Below are positions 27,866 to 37,854 of a stretch of 64,000 nt of DNA, in pieces (positions within the stretch are counted from its first letter, which is position 1; each line of letters begins with the position of its first letter). Location of the stretch: the NCBI RefSeq assembly GCF_002262885.1, contig NZ_NKYF01000001.1:1302001-1366000 (forward strand), in the 5' to 3' direction. The notes below the pieces were generated by a model. It saw nothing but the letters and a program-made list of their open reading frames with translations, made no database searches and had not been told where the DNA came from. The position numbers and the translations under genes are program-made. The stretch comes from Pseudonocardia sp. MH-G8. Lineage in GTDB: Bacteria > Actinomycetota > Actinomycetes > Mycobacteriales > Pseudonocardiaceae.

Positions 27866-28792
27866 TCAATCGGACTTCAGCTGGCGGCGCAGGTAGAGCC
27901 AGGACACCGCGACGACCACCACCGTGAGCACCACCGCGACGGCCGCGCCCGCGCCGTAGCGGGCGAGCGTGAACGTCTCGCGGTACATGGTCAGCGCGAG
28001 CGTCTCCGAGGCCGTGCCCGGTCCGCCCTTGCTGAGCAGCCAGACGATGTCGAAGGTCTTCAGGCTGTTGACGACGGAGATGCCGACGACCACCACGGTG
28101 ATCGGGCGCAGCTGCGGCAGCGTGATGTTCCAGAACAGCCGGACGCCGGTCGCGCCGTCGAGCTTCGCCGCCTCGATCGTCGACGGCGGGATCGCCTGCA
28201 GCCCGATCAGGAACAGGATCACGGCCACGCCGGTGCCCTGCCAGGTGCTCGCCACGATCATGACGAGCGTGTTGAGCGGCCACTCCAGCAGCCAGCCCTG
28301 CTCCAGACCGCTGAGGCCGAGCGCGGCCAGCGCGGAGTTGAGCGCGCCGTCGTCACGCAGCACGAACATCCAGACGACGGCGGTGGCCGCGCCGGACAGC
28401 GCGTAGGGCAGCACCAGGCTGAACCGGGCGACCGCGCCCCAGCGCAGATCGTGCGTGCCGACGGCGATCAGCAGGCCGATCAGCACCGGCAGGGCGAGCG
28501 TGCCGGCCACCCACATCAGGGTGTTGACCAGCGTCTGGCCGAAGCCGGCGCTGGTGAACAACGTGACGTAGTTGTCGAAGCCGACGAACGTGCGGGTGAA
28601 GCCGTTGTCGGCGAAGAAGCTGCGGTAGGCCGTGTCCAGGAACGGCACGATCATCAGCAGCGCGACGAGCCCGACCGCGGGCGTCAGGAACAGCGCGATC
28701 GCCAGCACGGAGCGTGGGCTGCGGCGCGCCGAACCGGTCGCGGGTGTGCTCGCCGGGCGCTCGACCTCGGCGGCGGGGGTCAGCACGCTCAT
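27866..28792 (-). CDS. Carbohydrate ABC permease, MalF-type
   Basis: A 308-residue permease with six main helices and the EAA loop STIEAAKLDGATGVRLFWNI. The first 35 residues are polar and cytosolic (VERPASTPATGSARR). ATG 28792 overlaps the binding-protein stop (ATGA), so the two are translationally coupled. It pairs with the MalG-type permease to form the membrane channel of the importer. Confidence 0.9.
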   Translation of the reverse strand: MSVLTPAAEVERPASTPATGSARRSPRSVLAIALFLTPAVGLVALLMIVPFLDTAYRSFFADNGFTRTFVGFDNYVTLFTSAGFGQTLVNTLMWVAGTLALPVLIGLLIAVGTHDLRWGAVARFSLVLPYALSGAATAVVWMFVLRDDGALNSALAALGLSGLEQGWLLEWPLNTLVMIVASTWQGTGVAVILFLIGLQAIPPSTIEAAKLDGATGVRLFWNITLPQLRPITVVVVGISVVNSLKTFDIVWLLSKGGPGTASETLALTMYRETFTLARYGAGAAVAVVLTVVVVAVSWLYLRRQLKSD

Positions 28793-30093
28793 GCTCGCCA
28801 GGCCTCCCATTCGGCGTCGGCGCGGTCCTGCATGGTCCGCAGCACCCTGATCCCGTTGTCGACGGTGGGCGTCACCATGAACGCGCTCAGGTCCTGCGCG
28901 TTGCCCTCCACCAGTACCGGCGGGGAGGCCTCCCAGTAGCGGATGACCTCGCGGGGGCGGACCCGGGCGACGTCGTGGGCGAAGTCGGCCACGACGCTGC
29001 CGGTGGGCAGCGCGGCGGGGTTCGCCGAGGCGTCGCCGAGCTGGTCGACCCAGGCCTGCTGCACGTCGGTGGCGAGCCAATTGTCGGCCACCGCCATCGC
29101 CTGCTCGTGCTTGTGCGCGTTGGCCGAGACGCACAGGGCCGCGCTCTCCACCACCACTGCCTGCTCCACCCCTGGATCCACCGGTGGCACCAGGAACATC
29201 CCGACGTCCGCGGCGCCGAGCCCGGCCTCGGTGTAGCTGTTGATGTTGAACGTGCCCCCGAGCGTCATGCCGAGCGTGCCGTCGGCGAACATGCCCGGGA
29301 AGCCCGACGCGTCGGTGTCCGGCTCGGAGAACAGGCCGTCGGCGTACATCTGCGCCCAGAGCTCCATCGCGGCCGTCGCCGTGTCGTCCAGGTAGCTCGC
29401 CCGTCCCGCCGTGACGTCCTCGTAGTAGTCGGGGCTGCGGCCGATCAGCAGCTGGCTGAACCAGACGATCGACTCCCAGGTGGTGGCACCGGTGGCCCCG
29501 ATCGGCGTGATCCCCGCATCGCGCAGGGTGCCGGCCACCTCCAGCAGCTCGGCGAACGTCGTCGGCACCGACACCCCGGACTCGGCGAACGCGCGGCGGC
29601 TGAAGAACATCGGGTAGTAGGTCTTGTAGAGCGGCAGCGCGTAGGGACGGCCGTCGAGGCTGAACGACTCGCGCATCACCGGGTCCACCCAGCCCTGCTC
29701 CTGCGCGTGGTCCCACACGGCGGAGAGGTCGGTGACGATGCCGCCGCGCGCGATGTCCTGCAGCCGGTAGCCGTTCCACCACTTGAACAGGTCCGTGGTG
29801 GCCTCGGTCTGCGCCGACATCCGCACGATCTGCTGGTAGGTGCTCTGGTTCGGCACCGCCCGCACGGCGAGCCGGGAGCCGGTCCGCTGCTCGAGCACCG
29901 CGGACGCCGCGCCGTAGGCGTTCGTCCAGGTGGCCACGTCGTTGTTGAGCGTCAGCACGTTGCCGGGCGCGGGGCGGGTGTAGGTGCCGCGCGCGCAGCC
30001 CGTGGCCCAGGCGAGCCCGCCGGCACCGACGAGCCCGAGCAGTGTGCGGCGGGACAGCCGGCGGGAGCGCGGGCTGGGCGGCCGATCGGTCAT
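28789..30093 (-). CDS. Carbohydrate ABC substrate-binding lipoprotein
   Basis: A 434-residue family-1 sugar-binding protein. ATG 30093 is preferred: it gives a compact signal (SRRLSRRTLLGLVGAGGLAW) with twin arginines and a cysteine in ATGCARG as the likely lipid anchor. FADGTLGMTLGGTFNI and WESIVWFSQLLIGR are typical of the family. It should capture mannose-containing oligosaccharides, inferred from the downstream GH38 gene. First gene of the operon, divergent from the isomerase-like gene. Confidence 0.87.
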   Translation of the reverse strand: MTDRPPSPRSRRLSRRTLLGLVGAGGLAWATGCARGTYTRPAPGNVLTLNNDVATWTNAYGAASAVLEQRTGSRLAVRAVPNQSTYQQIVRMSAQTEATTDLFKWWNGYRLQDIARGGIVTDLSAVWDHAQEQGWVDPVMRESFSLDGRPYALPLYKTYYPMFFSRRAFAESGVSVPTTFAELLEVAGTLRDAGITPIGATGATTWESIVWFSQLLIGRSPDYYEDVTAGRASYLDDTATAAMELWAQMYADGLFSEPDTDASGFPGMFADGTLGMTLGGTFNINSYTEAGLGAADVGMFLVPPVDPGVEQAVVVESAALCVSANAHKHEQAMAVADNWLATDVQQAWVDQLGDASANPAALPTGSVVADFAHDVARVRPREVIRYWEASPPVLVEGNAQDLSAFMVTPTVDNGIRVLRTMQDRADAEWEAWRA

Positions 30094-30209
30094 CGGGGCT
30101 CCGGTCGTCGGCGAACGGGATGGAGGGAAGGTATCGGTAACACGCGAGTTGAGCAATAGCCTGCAGCAACCTAAGGTATCCGTATCTCGATCTGCTGTGA
30201 GGAGTACGG
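30094..30209. promoter_or_regulatory. Divergent promoter region of the mannoside locus
   Basis: This 116-base gap separates the importer operon from the isomerase-kinase-regulator operon. AAGGTATCGGTA (30128-30139) and AAGGTATCCGTA (30173-30184) are near-identical and 45 bases apart, suitable operator candidates for the LacI-family regulator encoded at the end of the right operon. GAGGAG at 30199-30204 is the ribosome site of the rightward gene. Confidence 0.45.
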
Positions 30210-31901
30210 ATGACCGCCCCCGGTTACGACCCGAGCCCGCGCTACCCCGCCGTCGGAGGCCCGGTGAGCACCGGATGGGACGGGCCGGTCGCCGAGCTCC
30301 CGTCGGCGCCGCTCACGCTCGCCGTCGACGGCCCGGCCACGCAGGACTGGTCGCGGCTGGCCGCCGACCTGGCCGGGCACCTGCGCGCACGCTTCCCGGG
30401 CGTCGAGATCCTCGACGCGGCCGCCCTGTTCGCCCCGTGGGACACCGTCGTCGAGCGCACCACGTCGGCGGAGCTGCCCGACGACCCCGACTTCGCCCGC
30501 CTCGCCGAGGGCACCCTCGCCGACCTGATCGACGCACCCGAGCACGCCGGGCCACCGGCAGGCGGCGTGCTCCTGGTCCACGGACCGGGCGCGGCGCTGC
30601 TGCCCCACGACGTGCTCTGGTACGCCGACCGGCCCAAGCGCTGCGCCGAGGCCGAGATCACCGGCGGCACCGGGCGCAACCTCGGCCAGCGCACCGGCGC
30701 CGGCACCACCCGCAGGCTGTTCTACGTGGACTGGCCGCTGCTCGACCGCCACCGCGACGCGCTGCTGGCACGCGTCGACCGCTTCATCGACGTGCAGGAC
30801 GCCGCCCGGCCCACGTCCGTCGACGGCGACACCCTGCGCCGCACCGCCACCGACCTGGCCGCCCGCCCGTTCCGCACGCGCCCGTTCTTCAACTCCACGT
30901 CGTGGGGCGGGCACTGGGCCCAGCAGGAGCTCGGCGTCAACCCCGACGCGCCCAGCACGGCGCTGGGCTACGAGCTGATCGCGCCGGAGAGCGGCGTGCT
31001 GCTCGGGGACGACGCCGAGGCGCAGGTCGAGATCCCGTTCGCGGCGGTGGTGGCGCTGCACCCCGCCGAGGTCCTCGGCGCCGAGGTCCACGCGCGGTTC
31101 GGCACCTCGTTCCCGGTGCGCTTCGACTACCTCGACACGGTCGGCGGCGGCAGCCTGTCGGTGCACTGCCACCCGCAGCCGGAGTACATGTCGCAGGTCT
31201 TCGGCTGGCCCTACACGCAGCACGAGACCTACTACGTGATGGAGACGAGCGGCGGGCGCTCGATCTACCTCGGCCTGCACGAGGACGTCGACGTGGACGC
31301 GTTCCACGCCGAGGCGCACGCCGCGGCGCACGAGGCCGTGCCGTTCGACATCACCGACCACGTCCAGGAGCACCCGGCCACGACCCACCAGCTCTACCTC
31401 GTGCCCGCCGGCACCCCGCACGGCAGCGGCGAGGGCAACGTGGTCCTGGAGATCAGCGCCACGCCCTACCTGTACTCGCTGAGGTTCTACGACTGGCTGC
31501 GCCGCGACGCCGCGGGCCGGCAGCGGGCCGTGCACGTCGGGCACGCCTTCCGCAACCTCGACACCACCCGTCAGGGCAAGGCCGTGCACGAGCAGCTCAT
31601 CCAGGACCCCCGGCCCCAGGGCGCAGGCGAGGGGTGGAGCGAGGAGCTGATCGGGGCCCTGCCCGAGATGTTCTTCGAGGTCCGCAGGCTCGCCCTGGAC
31701 GCGGGCGGGAGCGCCCCCCAGCGGACGGACGGGAGCTTCCACGTGTGGACCGTCGTGGAGGGCGAGTCGGCCGTGTTCTCCGCGGGCGGGCGCACCCACC
31801 GCCTGGCCTACGCCGAGACGCTGGTGGTGCCCGCCGCCGTCGGCGACTACCGGGTCGAGGCCGCGGGTCCGACCCGGCTCGTGCAGGCTTTCGTGCCGTG
31901 A
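30210..31901 (+). CDS. Class I mannose-6-phosphate isomerase-like protein with kinase-like N-terminal domain
   Basis: A 563-residue protein in two parts. Residues about 225-563 form a cupin fold of the class I phosphomannose isomerase type: RPFFNSTSWGGHWAQ opens it and SVHCHPQPEYMSQVFG supplies metal ligands. Residues 1-220 resemble a uridine-kinase-type P-loop domain, but the expected GxxxxGK[ST] is missing; the place reads VDGPATQDWSR. The first half may be structural. It probably converts mannose 6-phosphate to fructose 6-phosphate. GAGGAG lies five bases before the ATG. Confidence 0.72.
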   Translation: MTAPGYDPSPRYPAVGGPVSTGWDGPVAELPSAPLTLAVDGPATQDWSRLAADLAGHLRARFPGVEILDAAALFAPWDTVVERTTSAELPDDPDFARLAEGTLADLIDAPEHAGPPAGGVLLVHGPGAALLPHDVLWYADRPKRCAEAEITGGTGRNLGQRTGAGTTRRLFYVDWPLLDRHRDALLARVDRFIDVQDAARPTSVDGDTLRRTATDLAARPFRTRPFFNSTSWGGHWAQQELGVNPDAPSTALGYELIAPESGVLLGDDAEAQVEIPFAAVVALHPAEVLGAEVHARFGTSFPVRFDYLDTVGGGSLSVHCHPQPEYMSQVFGWPYTQHETYYVMETSGGRSIYLGLHEDVDVDAFHAEAHAAAHEAVPFDITDHVQEHPATTHQLYLVPAGTPHGSGEGNVVLEISATPYLYSLRFYDWLRRDAAGRQRAVHVGHAFRNLDTTRQGKAVHEQLIQDPRPQGAGEGWSEELIGALPEMFFEVRRLALDAGGSAPQRTDGSFHVWTVVEGESAVFSAGGRTHRLAYAETLVVPAAVGDYRVEAAGPTRLVQAFVP

Positions 31902-32767
31902 CCGCGGTTCCGGTGCTGGAGATCGGCGGCACCCACGTGTCCGCCGCCCTCCTCGCGCCGCCGTGGGTCGCGGAGCGGGTGCACCGCTCCCCGCTGCGCG
32001 CGGACGGGACGAGCGCGCAGATCGTCGAGGACCTGCGGCGCAGCGCCGCCGTGCTCGGTCCGCAGCCGGGCGCGCGGTGGGGCGTCGCGATCCCCGGGCC
32101 GTTCGACTACACGGCCGGGATCGGCCGGTTCACCGGGGTCGGCAAGTTCGACTCCCTGCGCGGGTTCGCCCTCGGCGACGTCCTCACCCGCGAGCTGGAC
32201 GCGGCCGGGATCGTGTTCGTCAACGACGCCCACGCGTTCGGCGTCGGCGAGTGGCGGGCCGGCACCACGCGGGGCCACGACCGCGTGCTCGTGCTGACGC
32301 TGGGCACCGGTGTCGGCAGCTGCTTCCTCGACCGCGGCATCCCCGTCGAATCCGGCCCCGACGTCCCGCCCGAGGGCCGGGCCGACCTGCTCACGATCGA
32401 CGGCGCGCCGCTGGAGGACACGGTCTCGCGGCGGGCGCTGCTCGCCCGCGCCGGCGACGCGCCGGACGTCGACGTGCGCCACCTCGCCGAGCGCGCCCTG
32501 GCCGGTGACGCGGCCGCGCAGGTGCTGTTCACCGACGCCTTCACGGCCCTCGGCCACGCCCTGGCGCCCTGGGTCCGGCGGTTCGGGGCCTCCCTCGTGG
32601 TCGTGGGCGGGGCGGTCGCGGCATCATGGGACCTGGTGGCCGCCCCGCTGCGCGCGGGCCTGTCCGGCGGCCGGGTCGATCTCCCGGTGGTCCCGGCGTC
32701 CTCGGCGCACGCGGGCCTCGTCGGCGCCGCCTGGTGGGCACACCGGTCGGGAGGGGGGACGACGTGA
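31898..32767 (+). CDS. ROK-family sugar kinase
   Basis: A 289-residue ROK kinase. The phosphate loop is LEIGGTHVSAALL at the N terminus; VFVNDAHAFGVGEW contains the catalytic aspartate, and LTLGTGVGSCFLDRG is the second phosphate motif. The usual CxCGxxGCxE zinc motif is replaced by DLLTIDGAPLEDTVS, so it belongs to a zinc-free subgroup. GTG overlaps the preceding stop. It probably phosphorylates mannose released by the GH38 enzyme, feeding the isomerase-like protein. Confidence 0.82.
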   Translation: MTAVPVLEIGGTHVSAALLAPPWVAERVHRSPLRADGTSAQIVEDLRRSAAVLGPQPGARWGVAIPGPFDYTAGIGRFTGVGKFDSLRGFALGDVLTRELDAAGIVFVNDAHAFGVGEWRAGTTRGHDRVLVLTLGTGVGSCFLDRGIPVESGPDVPPEGRADLLTIDGAPLEDTVSRRALLARAGDAPDVDVRHLAERALAGDAAAQVLFTDAFTALGHALAPWVRRFGASLVVVGGAVAASWDLVAAPLRAGLSGGRVDLPVVPASSAHAGLVGAAWWAHRSGGGTT

Positions 32768-33789
32768 CGTCGATGGCGGCCGGCCGGGCACCGACGCCGA
32801 CGATGCGCGACGTGGCCGCGCACGCCGACGTGAGTCCGATGACGGTGTCGCGCACCCTGCGCGGCGACCCGCGCGTGTCCCCGGAGATGCGTGCCCGCGT
32901 GCTCGCCTCGGTCGAGGCCCTGCGCTACCGCCGCAACGACCTGGCCCGCGGCCTGCGCACCGGGCGCTCCAGCGGCCTGCTCGGGCTCGTCGTCACCAAC
33001 CTGTCCAACCCGTTCTACTCGGAGCTCGCGCTCGGCGTGGAGAGCTTCGCCTCCACCCACGAGATGCGGGTGGTCATCGGCAACACCGGCGGCGACCTCG
33101 ACCGCGAGCGGCAGCTCGTCGACGACATGGCCTCCCGCCGCGTCGACGGGATCATCGTGGTGCCCGCCGGCAACGACCACACCCACCTCGAACCCGCCGG
33201 GCTGCACGGGCTCCCCGTCGTGCTGGCCACCCGCCCGCCGTCCGGCCTGGACGTCGACTGCGTGGTCGTCGACGACTTCGGCGGCAGCCGCCGCGCCACC
33301 GCGGCCCTCGTTGCGCAGGGTCACCGCCGGATCGGTTTCCTCGGCCTCGGCCGGTCGCTGTGGACCGGCGCGGAGCGGCTGCGCGGCCACTGCGCCGCGC
33401 TCGAGGAGGCAGGCGTCGGTATCGAGGACGCGCTGCTGCGCAGCGTGGCGGCGGACGCGGGCGCCGCCGAGGCCGTCGCGCTGGAGCTGCTGGGCGCCGA
33501 CGACCCGCCCACGGCGCTGTTCGCGGCGAACAACCGCAACACCGTCGGCGCGTACCGCGCGATCGCCGAGACCGGCTCGAGCGCCGCACTGGCGGGCTTC
33601 GACGACGTCCCGCTGGCCGACCTGTTCGCCGCCCCGATCAGCGTGATCACCTACGACACCGGCGAGGTGGGCAGGCGCGCCGCCGAGCTGCTGCTCGACC
33701 GCATCGCCGACGAGAACCCACCGTCCCACCCCCGCATGGTGACGATCCCGACGACCCTCAAGGCCTACCGCCCCCTGCGCCCGAGCTGA
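32764..33789 (+). CDS. LacI-family transcriptional regulator
   Basis: A 341-residue LacI regulator. The helix-turn-helix reads TMRDVAAHADVSPMTVSRTL, followed by the hinge region LRYRRNDLARGLRTG and a periplasmic-binding-protein-like sensor (GLLGLVVTNLSNPFYSELA). GTG 32764 overlaps the kinase stop; ATG 32773 is an alternative. It is third in the operon and likely represses both divergent operons until a mannoside or its phosphate binds. Confidence 0.9.
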   Translation: MTSMAAGRAPTPTMRDVAAHADVSPMTVSRTLRGDPRVSPEMRARVLASVEALRYRRNDLARGLRTGRSSGLLGLVVTNLSNPFYSELALGVESFASTHEMRVVIGNTGGDLDRERQLVDDMASRRVDGIIVVPAGNDHTHLEPAGLHGLPVVLATRPPSGLDVDCVVVDDFGGSRRATAALVAQGHRRIGFLGLGRSLWTGAERLRGHCAALEEAGVGIEDALLRSVAADAGAAEAVALELLGADDPPTALFAANNRNTVGAYRAIAETGSSAALAGFDDVPLADLFAAPISVITYDTGEVGRRAAELLLDRIADENPPSHPRMVTIPTTLKAYRPLRPS

Positions 33790-33790
33790 C

Positions 33791-33860
33791 CGCTCACACA
33801 CCGACTCCTGCGCCGGCACACCGACTGCAGTCGGTGCGTGAGAGCAGAAGTCGGTGTGCG
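33791..33860. repeat. Nested palindrome family C copy 1
   Basis: Outer arms ACACCGACTCCTGC and GCAGAAGTCGGTGT enclose an inner palindrome CACCGACTGCAGTCGGTG. Four ACCGACT/AGTCGGT half-sites lie in 70 bases, starting one base after the LacI stop. It can fold as a long interrupted hairpin. Confidence 0.75.
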
Positions 33861-33920
33861 ACCACCGGAACGGCCGTGCGGGGGGCGCCCCGCGCGATCG
33901 ACCACGCGCGCGGTCTCCGA

Positions 33921-33990
33921 CGCTCACGCACCGACTTCTGCGCCGGCACACCGACTGCAGTCGGTGTGCGAAGGCAGAAGTCGGTGTACG
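33921..33990. repeat. Nested palindrome family C copy 2
   Basis: Same organisation as copy 1, exactly 130 bases downstream: outer arms CACCGACTTCTGC and GCAGAAGTCGGTG, inner CACACCGACTGCAGTCGGTG. The sequence between the two copies is not conserved at the same level. Confidence 0.75.
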
Positions 33991-34039
33991 GCCAGCTGGA
34001 CGGCCTGGGGGTGATCGGCGCGCGCGGCGGCAGCCGAGG

Positions 34040-35429
<1,390 letters not shown>

Positions 35430-35435
35430 AACCCT

Positions 35436-35475
35436 GTGAGTGGATACGAGTGCTGGAGCACTCGTATCCACTCAC
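35436..35475. repeat. 40-bp palindrome, family A copy 2, after serC
   Basis: A near-perfect palindrome with arm GTGAGTGGATACGAGTGCT, only the central bases unpaired. It begins seven bases after the serC stop, a terminator-like position, but no T-run follows. It is nearly identical to the copy at 6271-6310. Confidence 0.85.
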
Positions 35476-35693
35476 AAGGAGTTGCCGCCACTGTTTGCGC
35501 TGCGTAGTCACACCAGTAACATCCGCCCCACTCGACCCTGCTGTCGTCGGCGCGCCGCGCCGGGCAGGGGCCAGGTCGGAGGCGCTGTATGACCTCAGGT
35601 GCACCCTCGTGGCCCCGGCGCGCCTCCGACGCAGGGCACGATCTGGCAACTACCGTCACCCGGACGGGGAGAACGAGAGCAGGAGGGCCGCTG

Positions 35694-37031
35694 ATGCGGG
35701 CGCTGCGGGTCGTCGGGATCACCGAGGGCGGCGGTGAGATCTCCGTCGTCCTCGAGGACCCGGGCCGACGCGAGCGCTTCACCGTGCCCGCCGACGAGCA
35801 GTTGCGAGCTGCAGCGCGGGGCGACCTCGCCCGGCTCGGACAGATCGCGATCGAGTTGGAGAGCCAGTTGCGCCCACGTGAGATCCAGGCCCGCATCCGC
35901 GCCGGAGCGTCCGTGGACCAGGTCGCGACGGCGGCCGGCGTCCCGCTGCAGAAGATCGAACGATTCGCCTACCCGGTCCTGCTGGAGAGATCCCGCACCG
36001 CCGACGTCGCGCAGCGCGCCCACCCCGTGCGCGTCGACGGCCCCGACTCGCGCACGCTCGGCGACGTCGTCGCGCACACCTTCGGCCTGCGCGGCCAGGA
36101 GTACGCCGACGCCGAGTGGGATTCCTGGAAGGGCGAGGACGGCAAGTGGATCGTCGCCCTGTCCTGGCGTGCGGGGCGCTCGGACAACCGCGCGCACTGG
36201 ACGTTCCAGCCCGGCGCCCACGGCGGCACCGTCACCGCGGTCGACGAGCACGCCAGCGACCTCGTCGAAGGGCTGCCCGCGCGTCCGCTGCGCACCGTCG
36301 GCCCGGTGATCGACATCGCCCGCACCGAGGACCCCGCACCGGCACCCGCACCGGACGAGGAGCTGCGCGCGGCGGCGTCCGACACGGTGCGCGGCGGCCG
36401 GCTCGAGGCGCCGCGCGAGCACACGTCCGAAGCCCGCACCGTGGAGCGCAGCGCCCCTCGCACCTCGCCGGAGCCGCGCAGGTCCATGCCGCCCGTGCAG
36501 CGCCAGGCCCCGGTCGAGCCGCAGCGCCCCGAGCGCGCGCGCACCGACGCTCCGCCCGCCCGGCGGCCGGAGCGCGAAGCACCGGCCGTCGAGGAACCCG
36601 TCGACGACTCCCCGATCAGCGACAGCCCGGACGGCGACGCCCCGACCTCCCGTCAGGAGTCGCAGCGCCCGCCGGCCGGCACCCCCGAACCGGCCGACCG
36701 CACGGAGCGCCGCCGTCCCGAACCGGTCGAGCCGCCCGCCGAGGCGCCGGTCACCGAGCCACCGGCCACCGAGCAGCCTGCCGCCACGGCGGAGCCCGCG
36801 GAGGCGCCGGTCACCGAGCCGCCCCCGGCGAAAGCCGAGCCTGCGGCAAAGGCAGAGCCCGCAGCAAAAGCAGAGCCCGCAACCACGGCAGGACCGGCCA
36901 CGGATACGGAGGACACCGCGAAGCCCGCCGCGGCGGCCTCGCAGCCCGCGGCGAACCGCCGGACCAAGAAGGGCAAGCCGGTCATGCCGTCCTGGGACGA
37001 GGTCCTGCTCGGGGTGCGCGGCCAGCGCTGA
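35694..37031 (+). CDS. sepH: Cell division protein SepH
   Basis: A 445-residue protein. Residues 1-230 form the conserved DUF3071 region starting MRALRVVGITEGGGEISVVL and containing an HTH-like stretch (RIRAGASVDQVATAAGVPL) and WDSWKGEDGKWIVAL. A long proline/alanine/glutamate-rich disordered linker follows, with short AEPAAK repeats near 36830. The C-terminal motif VMPSWDEVLLGVRGQR is conserved in SepH, which binds FtsZ and promotes its assembly in Streptomyces and mycobacteria. AGGAGG lies seven bases before the ATG. Confidence 0.92.
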   Translation: MRALRVVGITEGGGEISVVLEDPGRRERFTVPADEQLRAAARGDLARLGQIAIELESQLRPREIQARIRAGASVDQVATAAGVPLQKIERFAYPVLLERSRTADVAQRAHPVRVDGPDSRTLGDVVAHTFGLRGQEYADAEWDSWKGEDGKWIVALSWRAGRSDNRAHWTFQPGAHGGTVTAVDEHASDLVEGLPARPLRTVGPVIDIARTEDPAPAPAPDEELRAAASDTVRGGRLEAPREHTSEARTVERSAPRTSPEPRRSMPPVQRQAPVEPQRPERARTDAPPARRPEREAPAVEEPVDDSPISDSPDGDAPTSRQESQRPPAGTPEPADRTERRRPEPVEPPAEAPVTEPPATEQPAATAEPAEAPVTEPPPAKAEPAAKAEPAAKAEPATTAGPATDTEDTAKPAAAASQPAANRRTKKGKPVMPSWDEVLLGVRGQR

Positions 37032-37298
37032 GCCACCGCTGCCGTCTGATCGCGGGCCGCGTTCCACGCCGCCTGCGAGCACAACGGCCGGCAGCAAGGT
37101 CCGCGCAGCGCCGGCTACACCGCACGCGGGGGTTGCGATCCGCGTTGATCGTTGCGAGATCCACGGATGCGCCCCGCCGAGGGCGTTCACCTCGATCTCG
37201 AATCGATCGATCATTGCGAGGTCGAGCTGTTCGCCCTGCGAGGGACGATCCGGTGGATCTCGGAAAGATCTTGCTGATCGGGTCGGCTCCGATCGGTA

Positions 37299-37853
37299 CT
37301 AACCGAGCAGCCCGAGCAGCAGCACGACCCAGGCCGCCGCGAGGCCCACCGCGGCGCCCGCCGCGGGCCAGCGCCAGAAGGGCACCTGCCGCAGCAGGTG
37401 CAGCGACGGGGTCAGCCCGAGCGCCACGAGCACGTTCGCCGGCACCCAGAGCAGCCCGAACGCGTCGGCGAAGGCCCGGCTCAACGCGATGTCGCCGATC
37501 GCGACGAGCACGGCCGTGAACGCGGAGACGGCGAGCCCGGTGGCCCACGGGGTGGGGCCCGGCGGATCGGGGTCGATGCGCGGGATCGGCCCGCTCGGTG
37601 CGGCCGGAACGGACTCCACACGCCCCGTGACGGGGTCGGTGTACGCGACGGGCCGGCCGAGCGTGTCGGCCACCCGGACGGCCAGCTGCCGGCCGCGACG
37701 CTGCAGGAGGTCGCGTTCGGTGGGACCGCCGGCGGAGACCGTGACGGCGAACGCCGCCCATTCGCGCAGCGCGTCCTCGAGATCGGACGGCAGCGGAGGA
37801 TCACCCGCTCGGCGCTCGCCGAGCAGGACCCGTCCCCCCGAGGCGAGCTCCAC
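37299..37853 (-). CDS. DUF2537-family membrane protein
   Basis: A 184-residue protein with a soluble N-terminal half (ALREWAAFAVTVSAGGPTE, then RGRQLAVRVADTLGRPVAY) and four hydrophobic segments in the C-terminal half. GTG start lies one base after the methyltransferase stop, so the two form an operon. The order methyltransferase, membrane protein, convergent sepH corresponds to Rv0881-Rv0883c in M. tuberculosis. Function unknown. Confidence 0.75.
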   Translation of the reverse strand: MELASGGRVLLGERRAGDPPLPSDLEDALREWAAFAVTVSAGGPTERDLLQRRGRQLAVRVADTLGRPVAYTDPVTGRVESVPAAPSGPIPRIDPDPPGPTPWATGLAVSAFTAVLVAIGDIALSRAFADAFGLLWVPANVLVALGLTPSLHLLRQVPFWRWPAAGAAVGLAAAWVVLLLGLLG

Positions 37854-37854
37854 G

